A stretch of 64,000 nt of DNA from Isoetes taiwanensis. Taxonomy: Eukaryota > Streptophyta > Lycopodiopsida > Isoetales > Isoetaceae. The notes beneath the pieces are model-generated. The model was not told where the DNA came from, made no database searches, and saw only the letters and a list, made by a program, of their open reading frames with translations. Position numbers and translations under genes: made by a program. The stretch covers positions 188,001 through 252,000 of the forward strand of contig JAJEKV010000132.1 of assembly GCA_021234155.1 (NCBI GenBank). The letters run 5' to 3'. How positions within the stretch are numbered: the first letter of the stretch is position 1; each line of letters opens with the position of its first letter. Shown here piece by piece: positions 42,750 through 55,700 of the stretch.

Positions 42750-45700
42750 CTACTGCTGTACAAACTGGCCATCACCATCTACCACACCCAAGAAGTCCCG
42801 CCAAATGGAAAACTTCCGCTCTACTAATCCCGGAAACACCAAAAAGCTTTGAAATAGCTTGTACCGAAGTCGAGGAATCGAGAGAGGCCGCAGTCGCTGA
42901 ATCCCCGAAAGATCCACAACCGCCGCCGCTTCCAAATCAACCACACCAACCAAGCCACGACAGATGCAAGGCTTGCTGCCGCGTCTGCGCCAAGCACCGA
43001 GGATATACATGAAGCAAGCAATTGTTGGCTATTCAATCTCACCAAACGAGCCCCCGACCCAATCCGGGCAACCCGCAAGTGAGGGCATAAAACCGCATAA
43101 TGCTCCACAGTCTCAACGATGAAGGCCACAACAAGGGCAAAGAGGGCTCACACCGCCTAAACCCGACTCACAAGGACATTCACCCCCGATACGGTGCACT
43201 ACCCGCCACGAAGCACCCGAACCTTGGTGGGGAAAGTGAGCTCCATGTCCACATCCAAACCGAAGCCATCGAGAACCAGGAAGTCCGCAGAGACCACTTG
43301 CCCGGAAGGGGCAGAGTGTCATGAATAGCCAACACCGGTAACAAGACCGCGACAAAACAAGAAGATACAACATCCGGATGAACCTTCCAAACCCGCACCA
43401 CCACATCACCCGAGGGACTATAGGTATGTGTAGCGGAATACTCCCCGCCACTTGTTCCCGTGATAGCCGGTCCAGCGCCCTTCAGCGAAAAGCGAAGCTC
43501 GAAAGAACTCCCACGGCTAGCTGACCATCCCAATACCAATCCTCCAAGGTGAGCACAAAGAGCTTCGCCTCCAACGGGCCTCAAGGCCCCAGCAAGCATG
43601 ATGGCGACCAAGACCAAGGGCAACGCAGGGGGGGTAGAGGAACCCACAAGAAAGGAGAAGAGTGGTGATAAACCGAGGCATAATCTAGTCGGGAAGAGCA
43701 CACGCGCCGTGATCCCAAGCCCCAACACCCCCCGCGGAGAAAAGGGGATGCATGTGGGAAAGGCCGGAGACCATACAACAAAGGCCTGTGGCAACTCTAC
43801 ATGCAATGCATCGACTTTCCAAATGCCACACAATGGCTAAGAGATTGCCACAATAGTGCCGCACTGTGAGAAGATGCTCCATCCCCGTAATGCTCCAAAT
43901 AAACTTAGAGACCAACACCTTACTATGCGGTGCCAAATCCAGAATGGCCAAGCCCCCATCCTCCCAGGGGGCGGAGACACTTCCACCAAGCCACTTTAAC
44001 AACCGCCCTTCATCATCCCGCCCCCACACAAAATTTGAACAATCTTATCCAAAGCCACAGATCTTACCCTCGGGGAGCTAACATCGCAGAGATCTTTGTA
44101 TACACATGAGTGCTACAAAGCACCGACTTGGCAATAGTGATCCTACCGCCATGGACAACTTGCTACCCTTCCACCAATTGAGGTGTTTACGCAACCCCCG
44201 CAAAATCTCATCCCACACCCTCCCCATGGAAACATCCCTCCAAAGGGAATACCCAATGCTTAGTACACATATTACCCGGAAGCACCTTCCAAGGGAATAG
44301 AGCCAAACAAGGGGGGGAGGCGGAGTCAACTGGGCCCATAATGCGGAGCATTTGCCCCAATTCGTAAGAATGCCCGAGGCCAAGGAGAAAGTATCCAAAA
44401 ACCCTTCACATTCGCAAATTCCTCTCTTACGCCACCAAGAAGAGAAAAGTGTCATCGAACCGTTAATAATCTGGCTGACTACCATCCCGCATCCCAAGCC
44501 CATCCACCACCCCTCCTCCACCGCAGCCAAAAACAATCGAGACAAAGGCTCCCGCCACAATCGTAGAACAAAAATGGTGCCAAAGGGCACCCCTCGACGC
44601 ACCCCTCGCCTAAGGAGAAAAAGGCGGAGGGTTCACCCCGCACACCACCGTAGCCCGTGACCTGACCTATGCACTTCATGATCGTTCTCAGAAAAGCGTG
44701 GGACCACGACCCAACGCTAACATCATGGCGCATAAGAACTCCTAACGGACACTATCATAAGCTTTGGCAAAGTCAAGCTTAAGATAGGCAATGCCTTGAC
44801 TGTTCTCTCCGGCCCAATAAAGGCCCTCATAAGCTGCGGCAACATTAGTCAAAATGTTCCTCCCGGGAACAAACCCGCATCGCACCTTACTAATGGAAGA
44901 TGTCAACACCGGCTTCAACTTTCGGCCGGGGGCTTTCGCAGAATAATCTTGTACACGAGAGGACAACAAGGATATAGGCCTCCAATCATTAATAGTAGAA
45001 GGTCGCTTAACCTTAGGAATCAAGGAAATGCATGCGGTATTCAAGATCCTATCCATGTGAGAAGAGGCTGCAGCAACTCAAGATACACACGGTACAGACT
45101 CACCAGCCCACTCCCAATAAGTCCGAAAAGAACTCCACAGGGGATGCCATCCAGCCCAGGACATTTATCCTTGGCCATGCACATACATGCCTCCGCTAAA
45201 TCCTCTCTGGAGAGCTCCTGCTCCAAGCTCTCATGTTGGTGAGACAAAATAGATGGCTTAACAGCCCCCAAAACAAGCTCCTGCATCTCCTGCTCATAGG
45301 GAAGAGTGCGCTGCGCAAAAAACCCTGAGAAATGAGCATGCACATACCTCTGCAACTCAGCGGGATCCTCCAAAGTCCGGCCATCAGGCAAAGCAAGGGA
45401 CGCCATAGATGCTGCATATCGCCGCTGCCTAGCTGCTCTGAAGAACACCGACGAACTTGTATCCCCCTCCTTCAACCAGGTAAGGGCTGCCTTCACACGC
45501 GCCTCATGCACTTTAACCTGCTTGGGTAAAAGCATGTTAGGGTGTACCACTTTTGGAACCTGCAAAAGTACATACACTAGGTACTTCAGAACTGGGTACT
45601 TTCTCATTTTTCTTTTCATTAAAACTAATACAAAAATCTAAAATAAAAGTCAAGGACATGATAATATTCAGAGTTAAGATAAAGATAATGCAATCGAAGA

Positions 45701-46590
45701 CCAATATATATATAAAAAGTTCTAAAACATACCTTATATTGAGATATTATACAGGTACCCAGTACCCAGTCCTGGCTACCTTTTTAGGTACCTTTTTGGT
45801 CACTAAATAATACTTTTTAAGGGACACCCTAACATGCTTTTACCCCCAAAGCAACAATACGCTGCAACACTGCATTCTCCCTAATGCCATCAGAAGGCTG
45901 CGCCCGAATCTTCTCCAACTCCTGATAAAGACTATGCAACTCCTGCCGCTCCTGCTGCACACGCTGCCTACCAAAGACCTTAGCAAAACGCTTCACCCTG
46001 GCCAACGCAGTCACCATACCAGACATACCCTTCAGAGATGAAAAGGTATCAAGCCACAACTCCTGGCACTGGGCCGAGAAATCCGCATCAGCCAGAAGCC
46101 GGGTGTTCAAACGGAACACCGTCCGAGAAGGCCGAGAGGCAACCGCACCCTGACTGGACAAAACCTGAGGGTAATGATCAGAAATGGAGGTAGATAGAAT
46201 GTTACTCCGGCGCAAAGAGGGCACACCATCCAATGCGCATGGGGAAGCATAGCACCGGTCATGCCTAGCATACGCCCGGCCCGCACCAATCTGCCTATTA
46301 CAATAGGTGAAAGACAAGTCCCCAGGGACCTCAACCAAGGCCAAATCCTGCAACAAACGAGACCACTGGTCCCTCTCAAATCCCTGCACAAGCTGGGTGC
46401 CAGAACCAGAGCGATCTTCTACTCGCTCTACCATATTGAAATCCCCTAACAACAACCAAGCAACCTGCAACCCACCAAGGGCTCGCAACTTATTCCGGAC
46501 TGTGGCCCACAAAGCACCCCGCTGAGAAGGCTGATTAGGGGCATAAACATTAACAATCCCCCACTCTTGCCCGCCCTCCAACCACTTAAT
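42750..46590 (-). pseudogene. LINE 2 ORF2 remnant (partial EN, RT, zinc-binding)
   Basis: Endonuclease part 45829-46581: IVNVYAPNQPSQRGALW, WLLLGDFNMVE, RHDRCYAS and ISDHYPQVL. After the MITE-like insertion the fingers/palm region at 45041-45520 reads ALTWLKEGDTSSSVFFRAA, DKCPGLDGIPCGVLF. Then 44742-45056 gives LIPKVKRPSTINDWRPISLL and AYLKLDFAKAYDSVR. The palm continues with GCPLAPFLF near 44585, and the YADD position reads INGSMTLFS, so it is degenerate. The zinc-binding end (CPCCGLHR...TVEHYAVLCPHLRVAR) lies near 43060-43200. It has several frameshifts and is certainly inactive. Confidence 0.8.
45524..45845. repeat. MITE-like insertion with 22-bp perfect inverted termini
   Basis: The first 22 bases (GGGTAAAAGCATGTTAGGGT then GT) are repeated exactly in reverse complement at the right end. 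The span is 322 bp with no coding capacity. It interrupts LINE 2 between endonuclease and reverse transcriptase. Inner GGTAC-rich repeats add a second layer of inverted symmetry. No unambiguous target duplication is seen, because the termini are themselves near-palindromic (CATG). Confidence 0.75.
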
Positions 46591-46592
46591 TA

Positions 46593-46605
46593 TTGTCCGA
46601 AATTG
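46593..46605. repeat. target-site duplication of LINE 2 (5' side)
   Basis: TTGTCCGAAATTG, matching 42602-42614. Confidence 0.85.
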
Positions 46606-46607
46606 TT

Positions 46608-48376
46608 GACTGTCATTGTCATAATTTGTGAATACCTGGAATTACTCGCTCTTTGCAGTAATATATGACTGAGGATTACAATTAGAAGCTCTAATGCAAA
46701 CATACAATAACATAAACCTGGCAACAAGCATGTCTGTTGCTAGCAAGTATCAGAAAAAGTAAGGAAGACAGTCAATATTCTTCCTATAAACAATTCGTTC
46801 AAATCGACCTAGCAGATACTAGATGTGCTTAATCCGTACCAGAAAGCAAATGGGGCATTCGTCCAGATTAAAGGCTGCCTCCTCGACTCCTATATAACAA
46901 CGCGCGAGTTTGCCATCAAGAATAAGTCTTTGTTGCCTCCGTTGATCCACATCCTTGTGTTGATATACCCTTGAGGTTTAGTATAGCGCTCGTCTACAAG
47001 AGGGCATCTTTTACCCAATTTATTTCCCATATGCACAGCGAGCTTAACAACATCCTATAATTTCAAAACACATACTCCATTTTCATATATTCTTAGCCTC
47101 CGGCAGCCTGCAACGCATCTAGAGGCCCAAACCCAACCATGATTTCTAAGCTTCATTTGCCTCTTTGAAAGAATAACTCACAACCGAATACATCCCTGGT
47201 CTGACAAATTGCACCGAAATCTGGGCCCTCGGAAGGGCCCTATCAAAGAAGGGGGCTGCTTCTTACATGCAAGAGGACCCAAGCTGAAGAGATATTCCTA
47301 CACCAAAATGACAGGCTTACCTTGCCGATGGCCTCCATGCTACCGAACTTCTTTCAGTCAGCCGGTTTGTACAGCAGCCACCCGACAACAGGGCGACCGA
47401 CAATTTATAGCTTACAACAAGTTTGTAGCAGTTTTTGACATATTTTAGGCATATGCTAGTATATACCATAAATATGCCAAAAATCCACATAAGCAAGGGA
47501 TTGCCCCCTAGGGGCAACCCCAAAAAAAAATCATTTCGGCCATACTTTTTGTTTTTGATATGATTACATAAGCATAAGAATGCATGCAAATGCTAAAATT
47601 ATGACATGAAGAACCTTGCACATTGTCCCATTGCACGCATAAAGGTCCAATAGTATGCACTTGACTGTAGGATTGCAACAGTGTCTGGAATACCCAACCA
47701 ATATGTTCTTTTTGTAAGCCCCAGCTAGACAAAGGGCATTCCATCTTGGCTCTGGTTAGCTCTTGTGGCGATTTGAAATGTCACAAACTCCACAACTTTC
47801 ATTGCATTCATTCAGTTGCTTGTGACGTTATTTTTATGCCAATACCAAAATACATATGAGTCCTGATTTATGCCATTAGGTATCCAAATTAAGACAAAAG
47901 TCGCATCTTGCATTTCCAACTGAAGGGGAAGATAAAAATGCTTGAAAGCGATTGTGCAGATATTGCTTCAGTTCTGCTGGCTCTACGAGCACGGAACCAT
48001 CTGACATAAACAATGCAGACATGGCGATCATTATGCAATGCCCATTAAACAAGATTGCATATTAAATGGGAGCAAATCATCGAAACGAGAGCAAAAGGAA
48101 TATTCCTTAAATATTCCCTTATTTTTTACAAAAGAAAGGGGGTAAAATGAGGTAAAAAAAAGGGTGCATAAAATTGTGTTTTGACCTTCCCCTGGTAACT
48201 AATTTTTTTATGCAACGAGAGAATTGACTTTTTTAAAGTGACACTTTTCCTTGCAAATAGAATTTTCTTAGAGAGAACCACTAATTTAAGAGGATATAAT
48301 ATTTAACAAAAAATTGAAGTAAAATCTGTAACTGAAATTGTAGTATTCTCAAAATTTGAAGATAAAATCTTCATAT
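46608..48376. other. intergenic, no gene recognised
   Basis: AT-rich. Weak frames at 47209-47448 and 47317-47744 lie on opposite strands of the same bases and have no domains. Confidence 0.5.
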
Positions 48377-48960
48377 TCACATGCAAAATTTACAGTCTTT
48401 TTCTAAAACGCAGTTATGTACAAAAGTGTGAGGAGTGATGCGGGAGGGATTCAACATATCATCATATTCATTTATGCCATCCTCATCATCTTCACTTCTT
48501 TCACTGCCACTCGAGGAAGTGCTTGAGCTATCTTCCTTATCACTATCAACAGATGGTGAAGCATTGCCACCACTACTCCCTTCTTCATCCTCTTCCTCGT
48601 AATTACAAGCATTTTTAGGCAAATTGATAGTCCTCTGGCATAGATGATTGTCAAATTTCAATTTGAAATCATAGCACAATATAGTCAAGTCACTTAGGTT
48701 CAGCTCATCCCTACAATCCACTTTCTTGGACTTTCTTCCTTTTCCTTGACTTCTCATGTCTAACTCATACCTACCTTCAAAAGAATTTTTTGAACGTGTA
48801 GCAAGCCAATGAACCTTGAGTTTAGTTACTAAGCCTTCCTCCTTGACTGTGTCAAGTGAGGTTCATTCCTGCGTCTTGGTCCGAGGTACATGACTTGGTC
48901 CTCGTCTTCCTCTACTGCAGGTGCTATTGTAGCATTGCTTGGACCTGCCTAGTTCTGGGG
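48377..48960 (-). pseudogene. unidentified coding remnant with a Ser/Asp/Glu-rich end
   Basis: The minus-strand frame 48377-48757 extends upstream without an ATG through VTKLKVHWLATRSKNSFEGR, and before that in another phase through NATIAPAVEEDEDQVMYLGP. Its body reads LTILCYDFKLKFDNHLCQR, then an acidic/serine tract (YEEEDEEGSSGG, SGSERSEDDEDG), ending KDCKFCM. Composition is clearly protein-like, but I do not recognise the family. A LINE 3' fragment is inserted directly upstream, and a further possible piece is at 49158-49427 (minus). It could be a transposase-derived or host gene fragment. Confidence 0.45.
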
Positions 48961-48961
48961 T

Positions 48962-49084
48962 TAATAGAATAGAATAGAATAGAATATGATTTTATCGTCC
49001 ACGGAGACCAACTGGCCTATGGGACCCAAGTACAAAGAGAGAGCAGCAGGCGTATGGATTAAAAAACCCCCGCCCCGAAGGGTT
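48962..49084 (-). mobile_element. LINE 3'-end fragment with (TTCTA)n tail
   Basis: On the minus strand it reads CCTTCGGGGCGGGGGTTTTT, then TGGGTCCCATAGGCC, GGTCTCCGTGGACGATAAAA and four TATTC-type repeats. It matches the last ~120 bp of the LINE at 58.28-59.62 kb with few differences. It is a strongly 5'-truncated insertion. Confidence 0.75.
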
Positions 49085-49099
49085 AATGAAAGGTGTTAG

Positions 49100-49849
49100 G
49101 CCATTGAAACGGTTCTTGCAACTGTCTTAGAGTTAGGTTTTGCATAACAATTTTCTGTTAAATAAAGAAATTTCTCCACCACATCTGATCTTCTTCTAAG
49201 AAGTGCTTAAAGCCTGAGGAAATTTTATTTTCAATGGCTTTTAAGGATGTCACTGGGGTACTTTTCTTCTGCTTGGACTCCTTAGGATTTTTCAGAGGAA
49301 GTTGGTCGGCACGTTCTATGAAGCAAGTGTCTGGAACAGATTTAAGGAAGCACAATCCCTCTGGTGGACTCCAGTTCTTAGTTGTGGTGTACTTCTGTGA
49401 GATAGTCATATCTAAACCTGTAAACAAGTTACTTGTGACTTATGCTAAAAATATGAAAACTTAATGGTATACACAGGGGAATTGAAATTATATAGATCAT
49501 ACTTTGAGATCTAAGGTTGACTATAGTTATATGGGTTCACAAGATATAGGTTGAAGACATTTCTAAATGTTGAACCTAGATATGCTTAAGGGCTGAAAAA
49601 AAACCACTGGTGAAGGTTAAAAGATTAAGCAGAAGTATTATTTCGAATGTTATCTATATTTGTTATGTGACCCTAGGCGGCATTTCGGTCCAATTAAATG
49701 AAGACAGTCTGGTATATGAAAACCTCGGTTCAATGCTATTGTGACAGGAGGAACTTGGCTCTGATCCGATGATGCTAAACTGTCGGAATAGAGCCTATAA
49801 TATTTGAAAGATGTATAGGTTAAGATCACTGCTTAATACACTCAAGTTC
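49100..49849. other. intergenic; possible minus-strand coding scrap
   Basis: The minus-strand frame 49158-49427 (LKAIENKISSGFKHFLEEDQ) has plausible composition and may continue the remnant at 48377-48960. No domain is recognised, and the rest is AT-rich. Confidence 0.35.
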
Positions 49850-51201
49850 GATAGAAAATAGCATCGATCCAAGCCCTCGGATCGTTATTCTGGGAAGGGA
49901 CGAGCAGCTATATATGTGCTCGTCCTTCTTGTGGCTTGTTATCGGCATCTTCTCACAGTAGCATCTTTTCCTTGTCCGTTGCTTCCTTTTCTGTCTACCC
50001 TCTCTTCCCTTGTCCGTCTATGGAATTTCTTCGCTCCACACTATTCTCTCCCTTCGAGGATACTCTTTCCATATATGGTTTTATTTTTTATTCCTGTGCA
50101 TTGGGTGCATTTAGATCTTTTGAATCTGGCACTAGTTTCGGCATCAGCTATGTAAAAGTATGTGGGCATGCGAATTTCTACTATATGTTGGATAGATAGA
50201 TAGCATTCGGACATGCCAAATCCAGTCGGTGATTAAAACATTTATTTTTTGGTCGTTCTTCCTCTATGGCACTAACTTGTTTTAGTTTATCTAGCAAATC
50301 CAGGCATTGAGGCATTCAAGTATTGCTGATTCCTGATGACATGCAGCTTCTTAATGCTAAGCTCAATTTTCTTAAGTTATGCAGATCCACATACTAGGAA
50401 CACTTTTCGATTTTGGCAGGGACGATTTGCCGAGTTTCTGGATCCACACATCTCCTTGCTGCACCACATTCTTTTTCCTTCCATAAATGTTCATTGCTGA
50501 TTTTTTGCATGCAGCTCTACTGTTCACATTCTACATTCTGCCGGGGTTGTTCAGATCCAACAGCCATAGATTTGTCTATTCTACCTACCTCTGTCATCTG
50601 CTTCTTGTCACCGCAGGTCATATTGCTTCCAGGAGCTTCTAGCAGTGGATAACAATTCGTCACATGCATGCATTTGTGAACTAGATAGGCATGCATGCAT
50701 TTGTGCACTGGATATGCATGCGCCAAATTTCATGAGGCGGATTCGATTCTTTCCTTTTTCTCTGTTGGATTTCCTTTACTTGTTATTTCTTGCATTCTTA
50801 CATCTGAGCATCTCAGTATCATGAGGGTTTGCTTAGCGGCCTTCCTACCTATATTACTTCTTTCTCTAAGCAGACTACCTTCAAGTCTTCCAGGCATGGC
50901 AGATTGGGCGCAACCCCCAGGTAAGCTGATCATTTTATTTTTGGATCCACAATCCCCAGGTTTTGAAGCTCGATTTCGTCGGGGATACTAGTCTACTATG
51001 TTCTTCCTCGAGGCCATTGTGTTCTTCAGAGCGACCAGATCTCTCATTTAGCTCCATCAAAAGAAGACACAGTTGCCTTAAAAAAACGAACTTCGGGTCT
51101 TGGAACTGTTGTATTTATTCTACAAAACAGGTAAAAACATTTGCGTATTTATCCACATTTGCTTCATTTGCTCCTATGAGTGAATAGAATACTAGTAATA
51201 G

Positions 51202-51294
51202 GTAAAGGCCATTTAGGCCACTTTTCTGGCCGAAAAGGCCTGGCGGCCGCCGCCAGGCCTTTTCGGCCAGAAAAGTGGCCTAAATGGCCTTTAC
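51202..51294. repeat. 93-bp perfect palindrome (hairpin)
   Basis: A 46-base arm starting GTAAAGGCCATTTAGGCCAC and ending GGCCTGGCGGC is followed by a single C and its exact reverse complement. Every base pairs. It abuts the left end of the TIR element at 51295. A perfect palindrome of this size is usually unstable, which suggests recent formation or active maintenance. Confidence 0.9.
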
Positions 51295-52249
51295 ATAAAG
51301 GTAAAGGGGGCCACATTTCGGCCAGGTGGACGCCACGTCAGCATCCTTTATAAAGGTTTTTTTTTTTTTTCTTGCCTCCTTTTTTCTGGCGATGGTTCCG
51401 TCGCCATAGCCGTCCACAGAGCTGTGGCGATCTCACGTTTGGCTTCGGCGCTTGCTGTTTTGCGGTTTGCATAGCATTTTTGCATGCTTCACAGTTGCCA
51501 TAGGCGATTTCTTGGCGCAGCGCCATTACTTTTTGCTTAATCTTTGTGTTCTTGGGGATTTTTGAGTTCTGGACGCCGCCATAGCTGATTTTTGACTTTC
51601 GGACGTCGCCATAGCTGAGGTTTCAGAGATTTTGTCCAAGTTTTTCTGTTAATGTGTCAATAACAGAGTGCTAACATTCGTCTTTACTGCTTTCTCATAG
51701 ATTTTGAAGGATATTAGCTAAAGATTTGTCAGGTAACATCATAACCATACCTTTTTTTTGGATTATTTAGTATCTTTGCTTTTCTAATGCATTTTTTATA
51801 TTTTTAGGTGCCTACATTGTGCGTGGATGCGCTGTGGAGTGTGTTAGACAGTTAGATAAACTGTTAACCTTTGTTTCAAGAACATGCATGGCTTATTTCT
51901 ATGCCAAATCGGTCCAAGAATATGCCTAGCTTATTTCAGAAACATCAGATTGAAGGATATTCAATTCTGTCGTTTTTTTCAGTGGAATTTTCTGATTCAG
52001 TACTGAGTTACTGTTTTTGATCACTGTTTCTTCAATTTCAGATAATACAGTGTTTTTGATCAGATTTTGAATTTTCTGTAATATAGTGGATTGAATATCT
52101 GTGTAATTTCTATCTTATGTGATGAAGTATATTTCTGTGTAAAAATGAAGTGATCAAGTGACCTGAAATCAACTGACCATGACAAGAACTATTACTGGAT
52201 TTAAAATTGGCTGAAAAAAGCCGAAATGTGGCCCCCTTTACCTTTATGA
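51295..52249. mobile_element. nonautonomous TIR element, about 0.95 kb
   Basis: ATAAAGGTAAAGGGGGCCAC plus ATTTCGGC at the left (from 51296) is mirrored by GCCGAAATGTGGCCCCCTTT plus ACCTTTAT at the right (to about 52248), giving about 28-bp inverted ends. The interior holds no transposase, only a short imperfect repeat (GCCATAGCTGA with TTTTTGAC, TTTCGGACG). A target duplication is not clear, because the left end adjoins the 93-bp palindrome that shares the GGTAAAGG motif. Confidence 0.7.
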
Positions 52250-52611
52250 ATAAGAGAACGACAACCAATTCAGTCGTGATTTTTTATATTAGCTTTTCAG
52301 ATGTTTCTTCTCCTGTCGATCTTGCGAAGGATCTCCCCTCTTCACTCCATCCAACCTCACATACCACTTCTGGAATGCTCACACTTTTAACAACATCTAC
52401 CATACCTCCCTCATTGTCGGCCTTAGTTCTGGATAATTTTGAGTGCACAATACTGCTATTCTTGCCATTTCCATAGCATCTTCTTCTGCAAAATTCTTTT
52501 GGATCCACAATCTCTAACAGGTTACCCATTGGCGCAGCTGCAAGCATGCGAGCCCAATCTATCAGAACCTCATATCTGCAGCTCCTGTATATCTGACACT
52601 CATAGATCTGG

Positions 52612-52735
52612 CCTGCCTCCTGTAACAGATCCGGCTTCCTCTTTTTTGCCTTCCGGCCTGCCTCCTTCCTATCACTGATCCGGCTTCATCTTTTCTGCCT
52701 TCCGGTCTGCCTCCTGGAACAAACCATCGCCTCTC
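52612..52735. repeat. tandem duplication, about 60-bp units
   Basis: GCCTGCCTCC, then GATCCGGCTTC, CTTTTTTGCCTTCCGG and again CCTGCCTCC repeat twice with small changes. Noncoding. Confidence 0.55.
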
Positions 52736-55700
52736 TCTTGTTGGAAGCCCCTGCCCATATGGCAGGGCCACATGGCAGCAGGGCCATCCTGCCGGAATCG
52801 ATCCGGTGCCCAGGTCTCACCCAGGCTGACGTCCACTCCCGGGGGAGCAGATAGGTGGCATCCCCGATTTAAGGGGTGCTCACCTTTTACATCACCATGG
52901 TTTTATGGTTTTATGAACCGTTGCATAATTTGCCTCCATTGCCTTGTTAAGTCTTTGGCAGGTAATCGATCTTAACCCATCCCAAGTAACCCCGCCATGT
53001 TCTACCTTAGTCTTTCGGGGTTGCTTCTGCACCAACATCTACCTGGAACCCGGTTATTGGTTGTCGCATTCTCCATTGATGGTCGGGTCTTGCCTTATAC
53101 TACCCGGCTAATCCTTGCCCACAGAGGATGTATTGGTCATAATTTTTCTTTACAGGGCGCTCTCGATCCTTGCCACATCCATTCAGGTGGACCACTTCCC
53201 CATGCGTGCTCCATCTCGATCTTGCTACATGGCTCGTGTTCCAAGTATTCTATATGATGGGGGTTTTTTGCTTGGGGTCAGGTAGACGGTTGTTGTTCAC
53301 ACATTTACTATGGTAAGTCCCTTTGTGGCATTCTTTTACAACTATTAATGGTTGTTCTTATAAGTGATACCAAGGGTTCTCTTCTTGTTTTCACAACGGC
53401 ATCAATTTCATTGCCTTATCATTTATGCGTCTAGAGCTGTGTTGACATTGTTGGGAGTAATGGGACCTACTTTTGGAGGTTTCTTGTCTTAGAACGCGAT
53501 CAAATGGCAACATTTTTGCATCATATGGTTGGACCGATATTTTTGCCACCTTTTCATCATGTGGTGGCCCACTCAATTTTATCTAGCTACATGAACGTGG
53601 GTATTTTCTATTTTCTATAGAGGGATTGGTTGTTTATCTTGAATTGACTCTTCTAGATTGTGTTGAGACCCAGGGCTCAAAAATAGCAATGTATCTAGCC
53701 AGTAAAAATGCCGCTGGGTATTCGAGGCTTCCGAAAAAAATATATGTTAGTACACTTTCTAGTGTAATATGCCGGAAATTTCTTATTTTATTGCCGGAAA
53801 ATTGCCAGAAATTTTTCAAGATGACCGGAATTTAACATAAGTGGGCGGATTTTTAGGGGAGGAACTCCCCTATTTTCGAACCATGTTGAGACCGGCCCTC
53901 AATAGCAACAATGTAGAGACCTTGTGTTTTGTGTTTGTAGGAGTGTCTTGTGTTCCTCCTTTTCCCATTGACTTCGGATACTTCTAACTTACCTACAACT
54001 ATAACTTTGGTTCACATTGCATTTCCTTACCCCTTCATTTTTGCTAGGCCTAAGGCTATCGTAATGGCTTTCCATCTTGTTTCGGTTCAGGGGATCCATT
54101 TCAATCCATTATCTATATTTGCATTTAATTTTGTGGTCGGTATATTGTCATTCACATTTTTGCTTATTGGAATCCTTCGATTCTATTAACTGCTTGTCAT
54201 TTCCAAATATTCATTTGACCCTTTTTTATTTGAGCCCCTTCTGCTTCTCTCATGTTGATCCTCTATTTTGCAACCCTTTGTTTCTCAACCCATTCCGTTA
54301 ATGCATCGTTAGTTCAGGCCATATGTATGGCCCTAGCTTTATTCATACTACATCTTTGGCATTGTATTTTCATTTGTTCTTTTCTACTATATAGCTCACC
54401 CCTTGCACTCCACCCTGACCTAGGCACTCCGACCTCCATCTTCTCCTTTTCATTGGCCATAATCTCACCTTTGACTACTTAAGCCTCATTTTTTGCTCGA
54501 TTTACTGTTATTCACATTAACCTTCATCTCAATTTTCATCTTAACCTTGCTCTTGAGTTGCGCTAACATGTCTACAACCTCTTCCTCAATCTCGTTCCTC
54601 GTTTGTCAGAGTGTTCTTCATTTGGGGCATTTTATCATGGTCTTAGGCATGTGGTATTATTTGTTTATAACATCCCCACACAATTCTCTGCTGCGAACCT
54701 GCACCAGTCCTTTACACCCTCGCTCTTCTATTCTTGTTCCAAACCATTGCTCAGATCTTATGACCCTCTTTGCTAGGGGCAACCAAGTCCTATTTGGCAC
54801 CTTGTAGTTTGGCGTCGTGTTCTTGAAATTGTTCTTTACGGTTTTTCGGTTTTCTGGCCCTATCATTAGACGTCCTTTGCATACTTGCTATTTCACTGTC
54901 TCTGGATATGCCGCATATTGCGTTTGGCACTCCCTTATACTCTTTCCGCCTTTGACATTCTTCTCTTTGCCATGTTTTTTTGCACTTTGTCCTGTTTTTC
55001 ATTTGAGAGCTCCTTTGCAGCATATTTATCCTTTGAAGCCTATTCACCTCGTTGTTTTAAACTTCATGTAGTATTTTCATATTGTATCTTCTTTCCTTGA
55101 TTTTTCAGTTATGGGGAGTTTCACCCATTATTCTGCCTTGCTAACTCGATCATTCTTCGTATTCTGCTCTAATGAGGTTTTGGGGATTATAGCACTGTTC
55201 ATGTTTTTCTCATATTTATGCTTGGGCTTAACACATGACTTTGGAAACATTGCTCTGAAATTGTCATTAGGTTGGCGATTGTCATTTATCATGTAACATT
55301 GCAGCTTCGCGAAGTTGTATTCTCTGTTCTGGAACATGGGTGACATGTTATGTTGTTAGGTGGTTTCTCCATTTTACGGACTCGGCACAGGTTATTGCTT
55401 ATGTAGCACCAATTTTATGGATTTGGGTGATCTTTTGTTTATGTTAGCTCCAGTAGGCTTCTTTTTCCGTGCATCGCTTTACGCACACTATGTAACGTTA
55501 TATACCCATTGTGTTTTCATTTCCTTTAACATGTACATCCCCTCATTTGCTTTCTTATTGCAGACCAGTTGTACGGCCCTAGCTTTGCTAACACTATGTC
55601 CTTCTATGTAGTCATTCTACCATATGGCTAACCTCTTGGCACTCCTCTTTGACCTTGCCACTGTTGATTTTCGTTTTCTCTTTTCTCTTGGCCATAACCT

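Larger units (their letters stand above)
42615..46592 (-). mobile_element. 5'-truncated LINE with poly(A) tail (LINE 2)
   Basis: On the minus strand it begins inside the endonuclease domain at 46592 and ends with a poly(A) of about 19 A's (T run 42615-42633). Exact 13-bp target duplications flank it. Order: partial endonuclease, MITE-like insertion (45524-45845), reverse transcriptase, zinc-binding domain and 3' untranslated region. The 5' truncation is the usual outcome of incomplete target-primed reverse transcription. It is GC-richer than the surroundings and unlike the (TTCTA)n-tailed LINE family. Confidence 0.85.

Noticed and set aside
43598-44660. Plus-strand frames of 64-102 codons
   Set aside because: Antisense shadows of LINE 2 ORF2, which has the expected domains on the minus strand.
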